DNA from: Mytilus californianus
Taxonomy: Eukaryota; Mollusca; Bivalvia; Mytilida; Mytilidae
Assembly: GCF_021869535.1 (NCBI RefSeq)
Contig: NW_026262679.1
Location: 87,293,143 to 87,357,142, forward strand
Length of the DNA: 64,000 nucleotides
Direction of reading: 5' to 3'
Made by a program: the position numbers and the translations under genes. Position 1 is the stretch's first letter. Each line of letters opens with the position of its first letter. The notes under the pieces were generated by a model. It was given only the letters and a program-made list of their open reading frames with translations. It was not told the origin of the DNA and ran no database searches. This document shows, piece by piece, positions 46,840-57,469 of this stretch.

Positions 46840-47105
46840 TTGAAAAAAATGCAGTATATACCAAGACGACAATCAAAATCCATAAGAAACACAGACAATC
46901 CCACGGCCAAGAAGAAAAACAACGAAAAAACACCCCAAACAACAGTCTACAAAACAATACACAAAAAAACAATTAATTCTGACCGAGCAACACGAACCAA
47001 AACAAAAATTGGGGTGCTCTCAGGAGAACCAGGTCTACTTCGAGCATCCGTCGTGTTGCCATGGAAAGAAAAAAAAACAATAGTGATAGGTCGCATTCAG
47101 TGATG
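46840..47105 (+). repeat. Dispersed repeat E, diverged, with 3' extension
   Basis: ACGGCCAAGAAGAAAAAC, CCGAGCAACACGAACC, TTGGGGTGCTCTCAGG and CATCCGTCGTGTTGCCATGG, then ATAGGTCGCATTCAG. It carries the 3' part that the 32447 copy lacks. Confidence 0.6.
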
Positions 47106-47400
47106 TCATAATCGAGAAAAAATGGACGAAATTGTGGATACTAAGTAACTGAATTTGACAGATATTTTTTTTTTCATTTTTGCGTGAGTTTTGTATTATC
47201 TATACCTCTTGATGCTCTTGTTGCACAATGTACTTTATTGATTTTGTAATGGTTGCAGTATCTAATATAGTGAGGACAGATTGCTTTCATCTTCGTTTTT
47301 ATTTTGAAAAATCAAGAATATATTGCTAGTCGTCCTTATCCAAATAATTTTAATCAGTTTTGGCGTAAATCAACAATACAGAACTGGCATTCATTTAAAT

Positions 47401-47992
47401 AAAATAGAACTGGCCTTGGTATGAATAAGTAATAGAGTATAAAATAGAACTGGCCTTGATATAAATAAGTAATAGAGTATAAAATAGAACTGGCCTTGGT
47501 ATAAATAAGTAATAGAGTATAAAATAGAACTGACATTGTTATAAATAAGTAATAGAGTATAAAATAGAACTGGCCTTGGTATAAATAAGTAATAGAGTAT
47601 AAAATAGAACTGGCCTTGGTATAAATAAGTAATAGAGTATAAATTAGAACTGGCCTTGGTATAAATAAGTAATAGAGTATACAATAGAACTGGCCTTGGT
47701 ATACATAAGTAATAGAGTATAAAATAGAACTGGCCTTGGTATAAATAAGTAATAGAGTATAAAATAGAACTGACATTGTTATAAATAAGTAATAGAGTAT
47801 AAAATAGAACTGGCCTTGGTATAAATAAGTAATAGAGTATAAATTAGAACTGGCCTTGGTATAAATAAGTAATAGAGTATACAATAGAACTGGCCTTGGT
47901 ATACATAAGTAATAGAGTATAAAATAGAACTGGCCTTGGTATAAATAAGTAATAGAGTATAAAATAGAACTGGCCTTTGTATAAACTAGAGG
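47401..47992 (+). repeat. 40-bp minisatellite, 14.8 units, higher-order pattern
   Basis: The unit AAAATAGAACTGGCCTTGGT + ATAAATAAGTAATAGAGTAT repeats every 40 bp from 47401. Variant units (GACATTGTT at 47521 and 47761; AAATTAG at 47641 and 47841; ACAATAG...ATACAT at 47681 and 47881) recur in the same order. Thus a 5-6-unit block was duplicated and one copy then gained or lost one unit. Long minus-strand open frames here are an effect of the repeat, not genes. Confidence 0.95.
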
Positions 47993-48359
47993 ATATAACG
48001 GTGAAAGTCAATATATAGTTTATATACAGAGAAGCAGAAGTTTTTTGAAATACCGCTAATTCATCCCTAAACTATTCAGGGTCTAAGAGAGCTGAAACAA
48101 TTGGCTTATTTTTTTAGCATGGCTCTTAATGTACGTTCTTATTCCTTGAACCTGATATACCGTTTAGTAGTGTTAAATAATCATGCCAAGTTTTATTAAC
48201 CACGATGTTTGAAAGTATGCACAGGCATGACTAAGTTAATCTATATTTTAACCATCACCTTCTAGTAGTGGTGAATATCTATGCCCGGTTTCATTACCAA
48301 ACTCCAGAGGTTTGAAAGGTAGTAAACGAAAACTATTTGTGGAGGACAGAAGGCCTCAT

Positions 48360-48720
48360 AAGTTATAGAGTATAATATAGAACTGGCATTTTTATGTTTT
48401 TAAAAAGAGGAGGAAGATATCAAGGAGAAATTCAAAACTCAATAACAGAAAAAAAACTGACAATGCCATGATGAAAATGGAAGGACAAAAAGGTCCACAA
48501 AACACTACATAGGAAACTAAAGACTGAGTAACACGAATCCCACTTCAAATTCACCACTTTAATCCCTGTGTTCAATAGTTTCCATGTGAGCAGCAACCAT
48601 GTACCAATGAAATCATAATAGGCCACGCAAGCCTTGAGTATAAATAAGTAATATAGTATAACATAAAACTGGCCTTTTTATAAATATGTGATAGAGTATA
48701 ACATAGAAATGGCATCGGTT
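48360..48720 (+). repeat. Eroded satellite units around a repeat E insertion
   Basis: TATAGAGTATAATATAGAAC at 48365 and ATAAGTAATATAGTATAAC / GATAGAGTATAACATAGAAA at 48643-48710 are decayed copies of the 40-bp unit. Repeat E (48410-48545, with AACTGACAATGCCATG and AAGACTGAGTAACACGAAT) lies between them. The array was once longer. Confidence 0.65.
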
Positions 48721-49004
48721 TCAACATTTCCATGTTTGAATAAGTAATACAATTGTTTGGGATAAAACAATGTCTAAAGAATTACATTCAAGAGAAACCA
48801 GCACATTTCCATAGTTACCGTTGTTTTAATTATTAAGAATAATCTGGTTTGGCTTGTTTTTCGCCCTTTTCTGCCAATATTTATATGACAGATTCTAAGA
48901 GTCGAGTATTTAATGAAACTATAAAGCCGTGTCTAAAGTACTCAAAAACAGATGTCAAGAATCAACGATTTTATAAACCTGTAAAACGTATATATAAAAA
49001 TAAG

Positions 49005-49375
49005 GAGATGTGGTATGATTGCCAATGAGACAACTATCCACCTAAGTTCAAATGAAGAGGATGTAAGTAATCATAGGCAACCGAACGGCCTTCAACATTG
49101 AGAAAACCCCATGCCGTATAGTCGGCTATAAAAGGCCCAGACAAGAAAAATATGAAACAATTCAATTGAGAAAACTAACGGCCTAATTTATAACAAAACA
49201 ATTTATGAAAAGAAAATATGACAGACATGAACCACTGAACTACAGCCTCCTGACTTGGGACAGGCACATAAAAAATATTGCGGGATTAACCATGTGTGTG
49301 AGCGCTCAACCCTCCCCTAACCTGGGACAGTGGTGTTACAGCACAACATAAGAACAAACTATAAAAATCAATTGA
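49005..49375 (+). repeat. Dispersed repeat B, most complete copy
   Basis: GGAGATGTGGTATGATTGCC, GGCAACCGAACGGCCTTCAA, CCATGCCGTATAGTCGGC, TATAAAAGGCCCAGAC, AACGGCCTAATTTATAAC, CTACAGCCTCCTGACTTGGG, ACAGGCACATAAAAAATATT, GTGTGAGCGCTCAACCCTCC. It contains the full CCTGACTTGGGACAGGC box and the CTCAACCCTCCC block found in Penelope-like tails. Confidence 0.8.
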
Positions 49376-49384
49376 AAATTGCTT

Positions 49385-49520
49385 TTGAAGGATACCAAAG
49401 CGACATTCAAACTCATAAGTCGAAAATAAACTGACAACGCCATGGCTAAAAAAGAAAAAGACAAACAACAGTGCATACAACAACATAAAAACCAAAGACT
49501 GAGCAACACAAACCCCAAAG
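49385..49520 (+). repeat. Dispersed repeat E
   Basis: GAAGGATACCAAAGCGACAT, CTCATAAGTCGAAAATAAAC, TGACAACGCCATGGCTAAAA and AAAGACTGAGCAACACAAAC. It abuts repeat B on the left and D on the right. Confidence 0.75.
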
Positions 49521-49559
49521 ACTCATCAGATCAGTACAAAGCAGAAAAAACGCCTAACA

Positions 49560-49790
49560 AAAACACAGACCGGACGTGGTAGGGTATTTATACATCCCTT
49601 ACAACAAAAAAGACACTAAGTACAGATCTGAGAGTACTCGGAGTTACTGACAGCTAGTTCAAAGCCAATAACAACTAATAAAAGAAATCATGTATCTAAG
49701 ACTAATAATGCAATCAGTACACATCCAACATCCAATGGATTTAGTGTAAAAACGTCATTAACAGTCACAGTACAGCCAAACTTGCAAACC
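49560..49790 (-). repeat. Repeat D
   Basis: On the minus strand GATGTTGGATGTGTACTGAT, TATTAGTTGTTATTGGCTTT, GAACTAGCTGTCAGTAACTC, GAGTACTCTCAGATCTGTAC and TGTAAGGGATGTATAAATAC. It follows the RT copy directly, so it may be a 3' tail of that lineage or an independent repeat. Fragments lie at 29185 and 39849. Confidence 0.6.
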
Positions 49791-50665
49791 AAATATTTGT
49801 ATCTATGGAAGAATTTAGTGAAGGTTTTAAGTAATTTGTGGTAACGAAATCCCTGACTTAATAATTTACCAATAATACATAGATTACGCTCATTAAAATC
49901 CAAAACGTCACTACAGACACGGGCATAGCGAACTAGTCGGGATATATAAACACCGTAAGACGGTGCCAAAGGAACACCACCGTCCGAAAATTAACAATAG
50001 GAACAGAAAAATCATCCCTTTTGTCGTTAATTTTTGTATAGAGTTTCTGGTGTAAATATATTTAGAGAATTCTTAATTATTTAACGAAAAGATATCATCA
50101 AGATAACGGTAAGTGTTGTTGAGTTTATCAATTAAATGAAATTTAGACGGGTCTTCACTGAGTTTGGCCATTAACTGTGATTCATAACAGTACAGGAACA
50201 AGTCTGCTATTAAAAGGGCACAATTGGTGCCCATAGGAATACCTACAATCTGTCGATAAACTGTATTGCCGAAACGTACATAAATATTGCCAAGGAGAAA
50301 ATGAATGGCTGTAATCATCTCATCACAACTCCAGTAAGTATATCTAGAACATATACCTTTTTCATTTGAGAAAAAAGCTTTATATGAGTTATAGCAAATA
50401 AATTTGCATTAAGAATTATCAAACGACCATTTAATTGAATTGGAAAATTTTTTTTTGATAATATTGTGTAGAAGTGTAGTATAAAGAGTCGAAAAGTCAA
50501 AACTGTCAACCGAATCAAAAGGATCACCAAAAGTACGTAATTCATCTAAAACATCCAAAGATTTTTTTACACTCCAAAAATGGTTTATTCCACTTTTTTC
50601 TTATGTTTTATTAGAAAAATAAATGATAAGTTCTTTGATAGTAGTTAAGGAACTGGTACATTTCC
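49790..50665 (-). pseudogene. Penelope-like reverse transcriptase, second copy
   Basis: On the minus strand it reads SGINHFWSVKKSLDVLDELR, SFDFSTLYTTLLHNIIKKKF, a stop in FDNS*CKFICYNS, MITAIHFLLGNIYVRFGNTV, YRQIVGIPMGTNCALLIADL and NNTYRYLDDIFSLNN (catalytic YLDD kept), then a stop. After deletions and a frameshift come YGVYISRLVRYARVCSDVLD and GFRYHKLLKTFTKFFHRYKY. It has a normal YLDDI, confirming that the extra LDD in the 34.8-kb copy is a local duplication. It lacks the first third and the natural C-terminus. Confidence 0.85.
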
Positions 50666-50669
50666 AATA

Positions 50670-51350
50670 TCATTATACTTCCATGATAGTTCTCACAAGT
50701 CTGACATTAACTTTTATTATGCGGGAAAGGTAAGGGGTGATAGATCGTAGAGCAGTATTTCATGTCATTATTGTCTCATATCATTGAAATTCTCTCATTT
50801 CCTTTGCTCTCGTAAATTGATGTGTCATAATTGATATACATGTAGATGCTTGTCGTATGTGTCGTTTTAAATTCAATTTTTGAAATTATTTTGAAATAAA
50901 TATTTTTATTGATGGCAATATACTTCTTTATCAATTGCAACCTTTTATACTATAACATTAGAGGAATCTAATATAAATTGGAAGGGATTGCTTGAAATTA
51001 AATAAATATTCCATTGTCCTGTCAAAAAGTCATTGATTAATGAGATATATCTCAGTAAGATTGACAGTATCATGGAATATACAATTGCTTAACAACATAA
51101 AAACAGAGGTCATTGATTGCTGGAACATAGGCTAATTGTTCTTTTTCAATGATGTAGCATCAAATTAGATAATAAAATTGCGTGTGTTTTAATTCTCTTA
51201 CATGCCTTGGTCGCTGCGAAAAATAAATACAAGAATTTATAAATTAAAAAAAAGACTAGATTACTTATTTGGTATTCAAATCAAGGTAATCTGTCCCGGC
51301 TGTTTTCATTTGTTTACAACCTGGTCATATATGCGTTAAAACAAAACTTC
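50670..51350. other. Unrecognised AT-rich sequence
   Basis: Nothing recognised. Confidence 0.4.
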
Positions 51351-51354
51351 GAAA

Positions 51355-51560
51355 TACTAAGGATTTTGTACCCCAGGAATAGATTACCTTGGTTGATTCT
51401 GGAATTTTGGGTCTCAAATGCTCTCCATCTTTGTACATAATTTAGCCTTTTTGACTTTTCTTATTCGAGCGTCACTGTAAGTCTTTTGTAGACGAAACGA
51501 GAGTGTGGCGTACAAAATTGTTCCCTGGTATCTTTGATAAGTTTTTCTTATAAAGCGATA
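51355..51560 (+). mobile_element. Retrozyme-like fragment, ribozyme broken
   Basis: TACCCCAGGAATAGATTACC, ATTTTGGGTCTCAAATGCTC, the ribozyme region (51467-51513) and CCCTGGTATCTTTGATAAG. Within the ribozyme, CTGATGA has become CTGTAA and the cleavage triplet GTC has become GTG. Stem II and GAAA survive. It is inactive. Confidence 0.75.
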
Positions 51561-51569
51561 CTTCAAAGA

Positions 51570-52058
51570 TTTTAAAACCGGTGTTATTATTTTCATGAAC
51601 TGCCACTTATGTCCTAAATTCTTCCCGAAATGCCGACAATCAACATTGTCCTGTCGAGGACCTTTTTCGTAGTATCTGTAGTCATTAATATTTGGTTTTA
51701 AGGTGTATAATAGTAAGTTGATAAGTTCAACACTCTATGTTACGTCTTATTTCATTTGGGAGTGAAATGTTAACAAAACGTTTGCACATGTATGTAAAAA
51801 CTGGTCCATGACGTCACGATTATCAATTCCTCCACAGACGAAATTGTTCTTTAAGTGTTGATGGAAATTTTTTATCTGGACATAATTTTCAGTGCATTTT
51901 ATTAGAATTATTGGTAATGTTATTTCATTGACGTAAACACATAACATTTCACAAACAAACTTAACACAAAGTCCTCAGGCCGAGTTTTTATATCAATTAC
52001 ATCCTTCAAAAAGAGGCGTCATATATAATGGGTACATTAAAGATTCATAAGTCGAAGT
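51570..52058. other. Unrecognised sequence
   Basis: No gene or family is recognised. Confidence 0.35.
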
Positions 52059-52059
52059 G

Positions 52060-52368
52060 AGAGAGCTACTGAAATGGATTCATACAATCCCCCACTCAAA
52101 TATTGCCGGGTGTATTTTAGAGATTCTAAAAATATTACAATGACAATATTGAGGAATAATTTCAAATCAGTCTTTATCATGATATTATTTCAAAATAAAT
52201 CAAGGCATTAGATTCACAAATAACATTTAACTAATTGTGGTCTGTCATTTCCTCTTATTTATCCTCTTTCAATTTCGAATGACATTTCACTTTTCCAGAC
52301 TCATTTTCAATATTGGAGTTAATGGCGTGCAATGTTTTCCCAAAGGCAAATACTTGTTTTAAGTCCAA
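52060..52368 (-). repeat. Left arm of a large inverted duplication
   Basis: Its reverse complement matches 53405-53722: GGGAAAACATTGCA, CAATATTGAAAATGAGTCTG, GTGTCATTCGAAATTG / ATGTCATTCGAAATTG, GAGGATAAATAAG, GACTGATTTGAAATTATTC. Identity is roughly 75-85% with small indels. An E fragment (52370-52420) abuts its inner end. Confidence 0.75.
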
Positions 52369-52369
52369 G

Positions 52370-52415
52370 TAAAACTGACAACGCCATGGAATAAACGAAA
52401 GACGACGCAAAGAAA
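52370..52415 (+). repeat. Repeat E fragment
   Basis: ACTGACAACGCCATGGAATA then AACGAAAGACGACG, a short piece of repeat E inserted beside the inverted-duplication arm. Confidence 0.6.
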
Positions 52416-52509
52416 TAACCTTTATAATTACTATACAGTTACAGTTCGCGTTTCCTACTGATGACCTTGGTCACTGCATTTCCTTTTTCACTGAGAAAAT
52501 TTCATAAAA

Positions 52510-52656
52510 ATGACTCTTTTTCGTTTATGCCTCTCTCTGATGGTCATAATTGTGATCGTTCAACAATTGAGCAGTAGAGAAATTTATGGTTTACCAACAC
52601 ATTTTGCTGTCATGCGCGGTTTCATGCAACCACCAATGTTAAAATATATCCGATAA
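52510..52656 (+). CDS. Candidate small secreted peptide, 48 aa
   Basis: ATG (52510, context AAAA ATG A) to TAA (52654-52656). Residues 1-17 (MTLFRLCLSLMVIIVIV) form a typical signal-peptide hydrophobic core after a basic residue, followed by QQLSS, a plausible cleavage zone. The remaining ~25 residues (REIYGLPTHFAVMRGF, then MQPPMLKYIR) are short, with one Cys only in the signal part, so it is not a cysteine-stabilised defensin type. It lies in the loop between the arms of the 52-53.7 kb inverted duplication. A possible acceptor (TTTCCTTTTTCACTGAG) sits 15 bp upstream. It could be a neuropeptide- or antimicrobial-like precursor, a first exon, or a chance ORF. I do not recognise it. Confidence 0.35.
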   Translation: MTLFRLCLSLMVIIVIVQQLSSREIYGLPTHFAVMRGFMQPPMLKYIR

Positions 52657-52818
52657 TTGATATGTGATTTAACAGTTAAAATGTGAAGCAAATTTATATC
52701 CTTGCTGTGAATTGTAACTGGTTCAGCACTGAAGACCTACGATAAGCTAATTTCAATCGATGTAAGCCTAAACGGAATATATGCATGGTTTATATCAATT
52801 TCCAAATTTTGTGATCTT

Positions 52819-53148
52819 TTGATCCTTTATGTTCTTACAAACAAATATAAGTATAAAGCTGGAAAAGAAGGTATGATAAAGGCTTCTGTCTTGAACTCGA
52901 AAATCAAAACGTATTATAAATCTATCAAATACCATCTCTCAGATGTTCATAAAATAATAATCTGTCACTTATCTGCGTTTATAGTTTTGAATTTTATCTT
53001 ACTTATTTATATAAGAGCTTCAAAAACATATGTATTAAATAACGCCGAACCATATATCGTTATTGCTTGTTTGTTCTGTTGTTTTTTTTTAGGGATTAGG
53101 CTTTTTTTTTTTTTTTTGTGTTTTTATTTCTCTGTCAGAACAACCTAA
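52819..53148 (+). other. Open frame, doubtful
   Basis: A 109-codon frame inside the inverted-duplication loop. Its last quarter is encoded by T homopolymers (53078-53118), and no motif or family is recognised. Probably not a gene. Confidence 0.15.
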
Positions 53149-53404
53149 AAATGGTCTATTAAATCTATATTCCCTGTTTAGTAATATCCAATATTTAAAT
53201 GATGCACAAAATTTACTAATAATTTTGAATGACGTCATTGAAAAGTACAGATGTTTTAGTTAAATGAAAGTTATACTATATTTCAATCTCATTGTTCGTG
53301 TTTTCATTAGTATTCAGAACATTTTTAATGTTTTTCGATTGAAATTCCATGCAAACATTTTTTTAAGATTTAATTGAAAGACTTTTAATCTATCGTGAAA
53401 TTGT

Positions 53405-53722
53405 TTTCCGGACTTGAAAAAAGTGTTTGCTGTGGGGAAAACATTGCAGCCAATAACTTCAATATTGAAAATGAGTCTGGAAAAGTGACGTGTCATTCGA
53501 AATTGCATGAGGATAAATAAGGGGAAATGATTGACCACAATATGTAAAATGTCATTTGCGAAATCTAATTCCTTGATTCATATTTTTTAAATAATATTAT
53601 GAAAAGACTGATTTGAAATTATTCAACAATATTTCCATTGTATAATTTTTAACATCGAAAAAACTACATCCGACAATATAATAGTGAGGCCTATGGACTG
53701 TATGATTTCATATCAGCAGGTT
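53405..53722 (+). repeat. Right arm of a large inverted duplication
   Basis: See the left arm at 52060-52368. The two arms are separated by about 1.04 kb and have diverged, so the inversion is not recent. Minus-strand reading of this arm (HFPLFILMQFRMTRHFSRLI) resembles the left arm's plus-strand reading (HFLLFILFQFRMTFHFSRLI) but an indel then breaks the frame. Confidence 0.75.
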
Positions 53723-53724
53723 CA

Positions 53725-54880
53725 ATACGTTCATCTTGATTTCAGTATCTCGAGCATGTTTGATGCGGTGTAATTTAGTACTGTTTTGCTTGTATCTGTG
53801 TTCTGAAATACGTGTTTTTCGGAACTGATCTTCACAGTCATTCTACCACGAAATTTTTGTTATGCAACTAATTGAAATTAAAATGGGTAGGGTTGAAATC
53901 TATATAAAAAAACCTAAACAACACTTAATTTTGAATGTGTCTTGTCAATTGTTGTGTGGTGTTATATTTTAAAGGTGATTCGGTCATTTTGGTATAGTGT
54001 ATTGGTTGGTGACAGATATTTGATAATTTCCGTTTCCATTCACAACATTCTCTAGACTATCAGCGATAAACATGAGTTTGGGTTGAGCGCTCACAAACAG
54101 GTCTAACGCCACAACATTTATATAAAGAGTTGTTGTTATGTGTACATAACATTTCAGGGTTTACCTGACTATGACCTCATGTTCATATTTCATGGATATT
54201 CACGATATTTTGTGTGATTTCGAAATCAGAGACTTTCGACAATAGTTAAAGTCAATAAAGTGTTTGCATTCATTTTTAATTTTCGACGTATGACCACAAA
54301 AAAATGAAAACAGCTTAACTCATTGAAATACCGACTTCTACAAAAACTAGAAACGAATAATGAAGCGACGAAGCTTCCGTAATTTGACTCCGTATCAACT
54401 TTTCATTTATCATTTGAAGCAGAAACAAACCAAGCTAACTGCAAAATTAACTATTATTTATTACATTGATACTAAAGGGCAATTGTTGTGCTGAGAAGCC
54501 GATAAGAGACCCTATTAACATAACTTTATATTCCCAGTTGATTTCAAAGCAGACATTTAACATTGATTGTAGACAAAATTGACTTAAACGTTGAAATCCA
54601 TTTATATTTCTATTATCTAGTGTAGAAAAGTCAGATGATTTCAAATTATACACATTGGGCGCATCATAGTATGATGTAACAAATATGCCCAACAGTCTTT
54701 CAAATATTTATTCTTTTATTATGTAAATAAAGGTGTACAAAAATGCCATAGGGAGTGAACGATAATTTTCAAATGACTGTTTACATCACAGTTCATTGTT
54801 TAGTGCTTTTTCAATCCGCGTAAAAGCAAAGCTAATTTCTTGGAAAAAGACAAATAACGATTTGTTACAGTAGTTAAAAG
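53725..54880. other. Unrecognised; possible RT trace
   Basis: The minus frame 54447-54692 contains NLKSSDFSTLDNRNINGF, faintly like the DFSTLYTT region of the RT, which may be an eroded fragment. Nothing else is recognised. Confidence 0.25.
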
Positions 54881-54950
54881 AGAGGCGAAAGATACCAAAG
54901 GGACATTCAAACTCATAAGTCGAAAATAAAGTGACAACGCCATGGAATTT
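54880..54950 (+). repeat. Repeat E 5' fragment
   Basis: AAGAGAGGCGAAAGATACCA, AAGGGACATTCAAACTCATA and GTGACAACGCCATGG, about the first 70 bp of repeat E. Confidence 0.7.
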
Positions 54951-54999
54951 ACTAGTAACAATTTTATTTAAGATGCTTCATGTTTCATGTTTGATCAAC

Positions 55000-55575
55000 A
55001 TTACTTTTGGAACCAACTGTGCTCCTCTCGCTGACTTGGTCCTTTATTCATATGAGGCAGACTTCAGTCAGGATCAACTCCAAAATGATAAAAGAAGCTA
55101 GTGTTTTCCATTAAATTGGCTCTCTACTATATAGATTATGTTATCTCACTTTATAATTCAAAGTTTAGTGACTTTGTTGATCACATTTATCCAATGTTTT
55201 ATAGACTTCCCAGTTCGGTTTTTTGTTAATACTTTTTTTTACATGAATTAAAGGATATCATAGATGCAGTTAAGTCTGTTTTATATCTTGACTTACATTT
55301 AGAAAATTGACCATGAGAGAACTTTACGACCAAAAACAAAATCAGTTTTCCCATTAACTTTTGTATTTATGTACAGCAACATTTTAGCAGCACCTGTATA
55401 TGGATACTATACATCTCAGTTGATAGGATATAGTAAGGCTTGCATTTCCTTTTATTATTACTTACAAGTACGCATCCTTTCGAAAGTTTTACGAACACCA
55501 TCGTAATTTGGTTGACCCTTCATAGAATATCTGTATTGCAGATGACAACTATTTCTCATGGAACTTAAAAATAAA
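55000..55575 (+). pseudogene. Penelope-like RT, sister lineage, badly eroded
   Basis: Readable pieces across frames are FGTNCAPLADLVLYSYEAD (motif B), ISLYNSKFSDFVDHIYP, ELKDIIDAVKSVLYLDLHLE, and a weak FYEHHRNLVDPS.NICIADD end. The YIDD catalytic line is obscured (CTATATAGATTATG). It is older than the other copies. Repeat B follows at 55600. Confidence 0.65.
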
Positions 55576-55599
55576 GGATACCACCGATGCAATTAATAG

Positions 55600-55910
55600 A
55601 TATAAGAAGATGTGGTATGAGTGCCAATGAGACAACTCTCCATCCAAGTAAAAATTTATAAAAGTAAACCATTAAAGGTCACAGTACGGTCTTCAACACG
55701 GAGCCTTGGCTCACACCGAACAGTAAGCTATAAAGGGCCCCAAAAAATTACTAGTGTAAAACCATTCAAACGGGAAAACCAACGGTCTAATCTATATAAA
55801 AAACGAAAACGAGAAACACTTATGAACCACATCAACAAACGACAACTACTGAACATCAGATTCCTGACTTAGGACAGGTGCAAACAAACGCAGCGGGTTT
55901 AAACGTTTTA
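55600..55910 (+). repeat. Dispersed repeat B with 3' box
   Basis: ATATAAGAAGATGTGGTATG, ACAGTACGGTCTTCAACACG, GGAGCCTTGGCTCACACCGA, AAGCTATAAAGGGCCCC, ACGGTCTAATCTATATAAA, TTCCTGACTTAGGACAGGTG. The frame 55621-55872 across it is an accident of the repeat. Confidence 0.8.
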
Positions 55911-55934
55911 ATGGTACCAAACCTTCACCCTTTT

Positions 55935-56145
55935 TTAAGTCTACTTCATATCTTGTCTTACATCTAGAAATTAGGGTCGGTTGAGAACTAAACTTTACGA
56001 CAGGAGAGATGAATTCTGTTTTCAATTGTAAATTTCTCATGTCTGTGTTGCAACATTCAAACAGCACCTGCATAATAAAGTATACATCTCCATGTTGAAA
56101 AACTATTACAAAGCTTTCATTTCCCAGCATGAAGCATAGATAAAA
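55935..56145 (+). pseudogene. Penelope-like RT fragment, sister lineage
   Basis: SYLVLHLEIRVG-type and KLYDRREEF-like readings (TACGACAGGAGAGATGAATT) continue to ATACATCTCCATGTTGAAAA. The content overlaps the 55000-55575 piece, so it comes from a different copy. Confidence 0.5.
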
Positions 56146-56169
56146 GGAAGCTATTGAACCGTTTTTGTA

Positions 56170-56310
56170 AGGGTTGCTCGTGTTGCTCTGTTTTTAGTTT
56201 TTTGATAATCGTATTGAAGACTACTGTTTGTCTTTTTGTCGTTTTTTGTTTACTTGGTATTGTTTTTTTTATTCGATTTATGATTTTTTATTTTCGACTT
56301 ATTAATTTTT
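56170..56310 (-). repeat. Repeat E, eroded
   Basis: Its reverse complement carries AATAAGTCGAAAATAAAA, AAACGACAAAAAGACAAACA and ACAGAGCAACACGAGCAAC. Confidence 0.5.
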
Positions 56311-56404
56311 ATTGCCCCCCTCGTATCATCTGTCTCTTTTTCTAGTCAGTTCAGACCAAATAATAACATAAATACAGAAAACGGAGAAGACTTGCTGTTT
56401 CACA

Positions 56405-56590
56405 AGATATATAGGCGAGTGACATTTTTCAAAAAGACGCTTAAAGTTAACGACTTTGATACACCAACTTAACATACGGCTATATTGTATATCATTTGAA
56501 AGCTTATTATCTGTACTTTCTGTTTTGTCCGGTCGGCAAAAATTCGTACGGTGCAATTTTTGTTAAACCAAGGTCAAAGGTCAAGAATGA
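56405..56590 (+). repeat. Repeat H, forward copy, with DR1-type site
   Basis: GGCGAGTGACATTTTTC, CTTAACATACGGCTATATTG, AGCTTATTATCTGTACTTTC, GTCCGGTCGGCAAAAATTCG and TACGGTGCAATTT match the reverse complement of 60420-60605 at roughly 70-75%. AGGTCAAAGGTCA (56571-56583) is an exact direct repeat with one-base spacing, the nuclear-receptor DR1 form. Confidence 0.65.
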
Positions 56591-57028
56591 ACTTTCCTAA
56601 ATTAAACAAAATGCCCATTGCTGGGTTTTATATGATATTCATTTTTCAAAAAATCATACGAACATAAAAGAACAGAATACCTTAATTCGAAATCAAATGC
56701 ATATTAAAATGTTAAAAAAATCATTCAAAAATGACAAATTTGCGTTAAAAGCTAAAAGCTTTTTGATAAAAGCTTTCAATGATTCATTATGTCAAAAATA
56801 AAATACATTTATCGTTTATAGGTGAAGGGATTTTTTTTCGTCATTTAAAACTGCAATTGACATTATAATGGTCATGAATCAGCCTTCTAATGAAGCTTTT
56901 GCAGTTGCCCTAAATACCACCATCTGCAAATAGGGATCATCTTGCTTTCATTGATAGATAAATTATCGATAGTTGTCAATATCAGAAGAAAACAATTTAG
57001 CATATTTGAAAAAGGGGTTATAAAATTG

Positions 57029-57206
57029 CTTAAGGTTCCACTAAAGTCAAAATATAGGACACTTCATAAACATCTAAATTTTGCCTGTATTTTTCAACCT
57101 ATAATGAGTAAAGTCCTAAACTATGAGAACATATGTTCATTTAAACATACTTAATTAACATATACACACTATGTAAATTGTAAATAAACTTGAAATTGTT
57201 ATGCTG
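57029..57206 (+). repeat. Left arm of fold-back element
   Basis: CTTAAGGTTCCACTAAAGTC, CACTTCATAAACATCTAAAT, GAGAACATATGTTCATTTAA and TTGAAATTGTTATGCTG. It is repeated in reverse at 57470-57633, with about five base changes and a 4-base TTAA difference. Confidence 0.85.
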
Positions 57207-57469
57207 ATTTTTCAGAAAATGTATTGATTTTCGAGTTTCAGTTAATTTCATGTATCTAGGTGAACAAATATCGACGGTACAATACAGAAATTGGACAAAT
57301 ATGCCATTAAAACTTATGTATGTGACAAATCAACATGAGCTTGCCCTGCATTAGATATAACAGTATTCGTCCGTACCAATTTTAAGCAAATTAAGTCGTC
57401 TCGCAGGCCTTCAGATTTTTTTGAAAATTTAGTGTTCACCCCATGAACCGGTTTGGCCACAGCATAACA

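Noticed and set aside
47354-47884. 176-codon minus-strand ORF
   Set aside because: It is produced by a 40-bp tandem repeat with no stops in any minus frame. The 'protein' is a 40-residue low-complexity repeat.
49500-49540. CTGATGAGTCTTT on the minus strand as another hammerhead
   Set aside because: Only the CTGATGA part is present. No stem II, GAAA or cleavage triplet follows.
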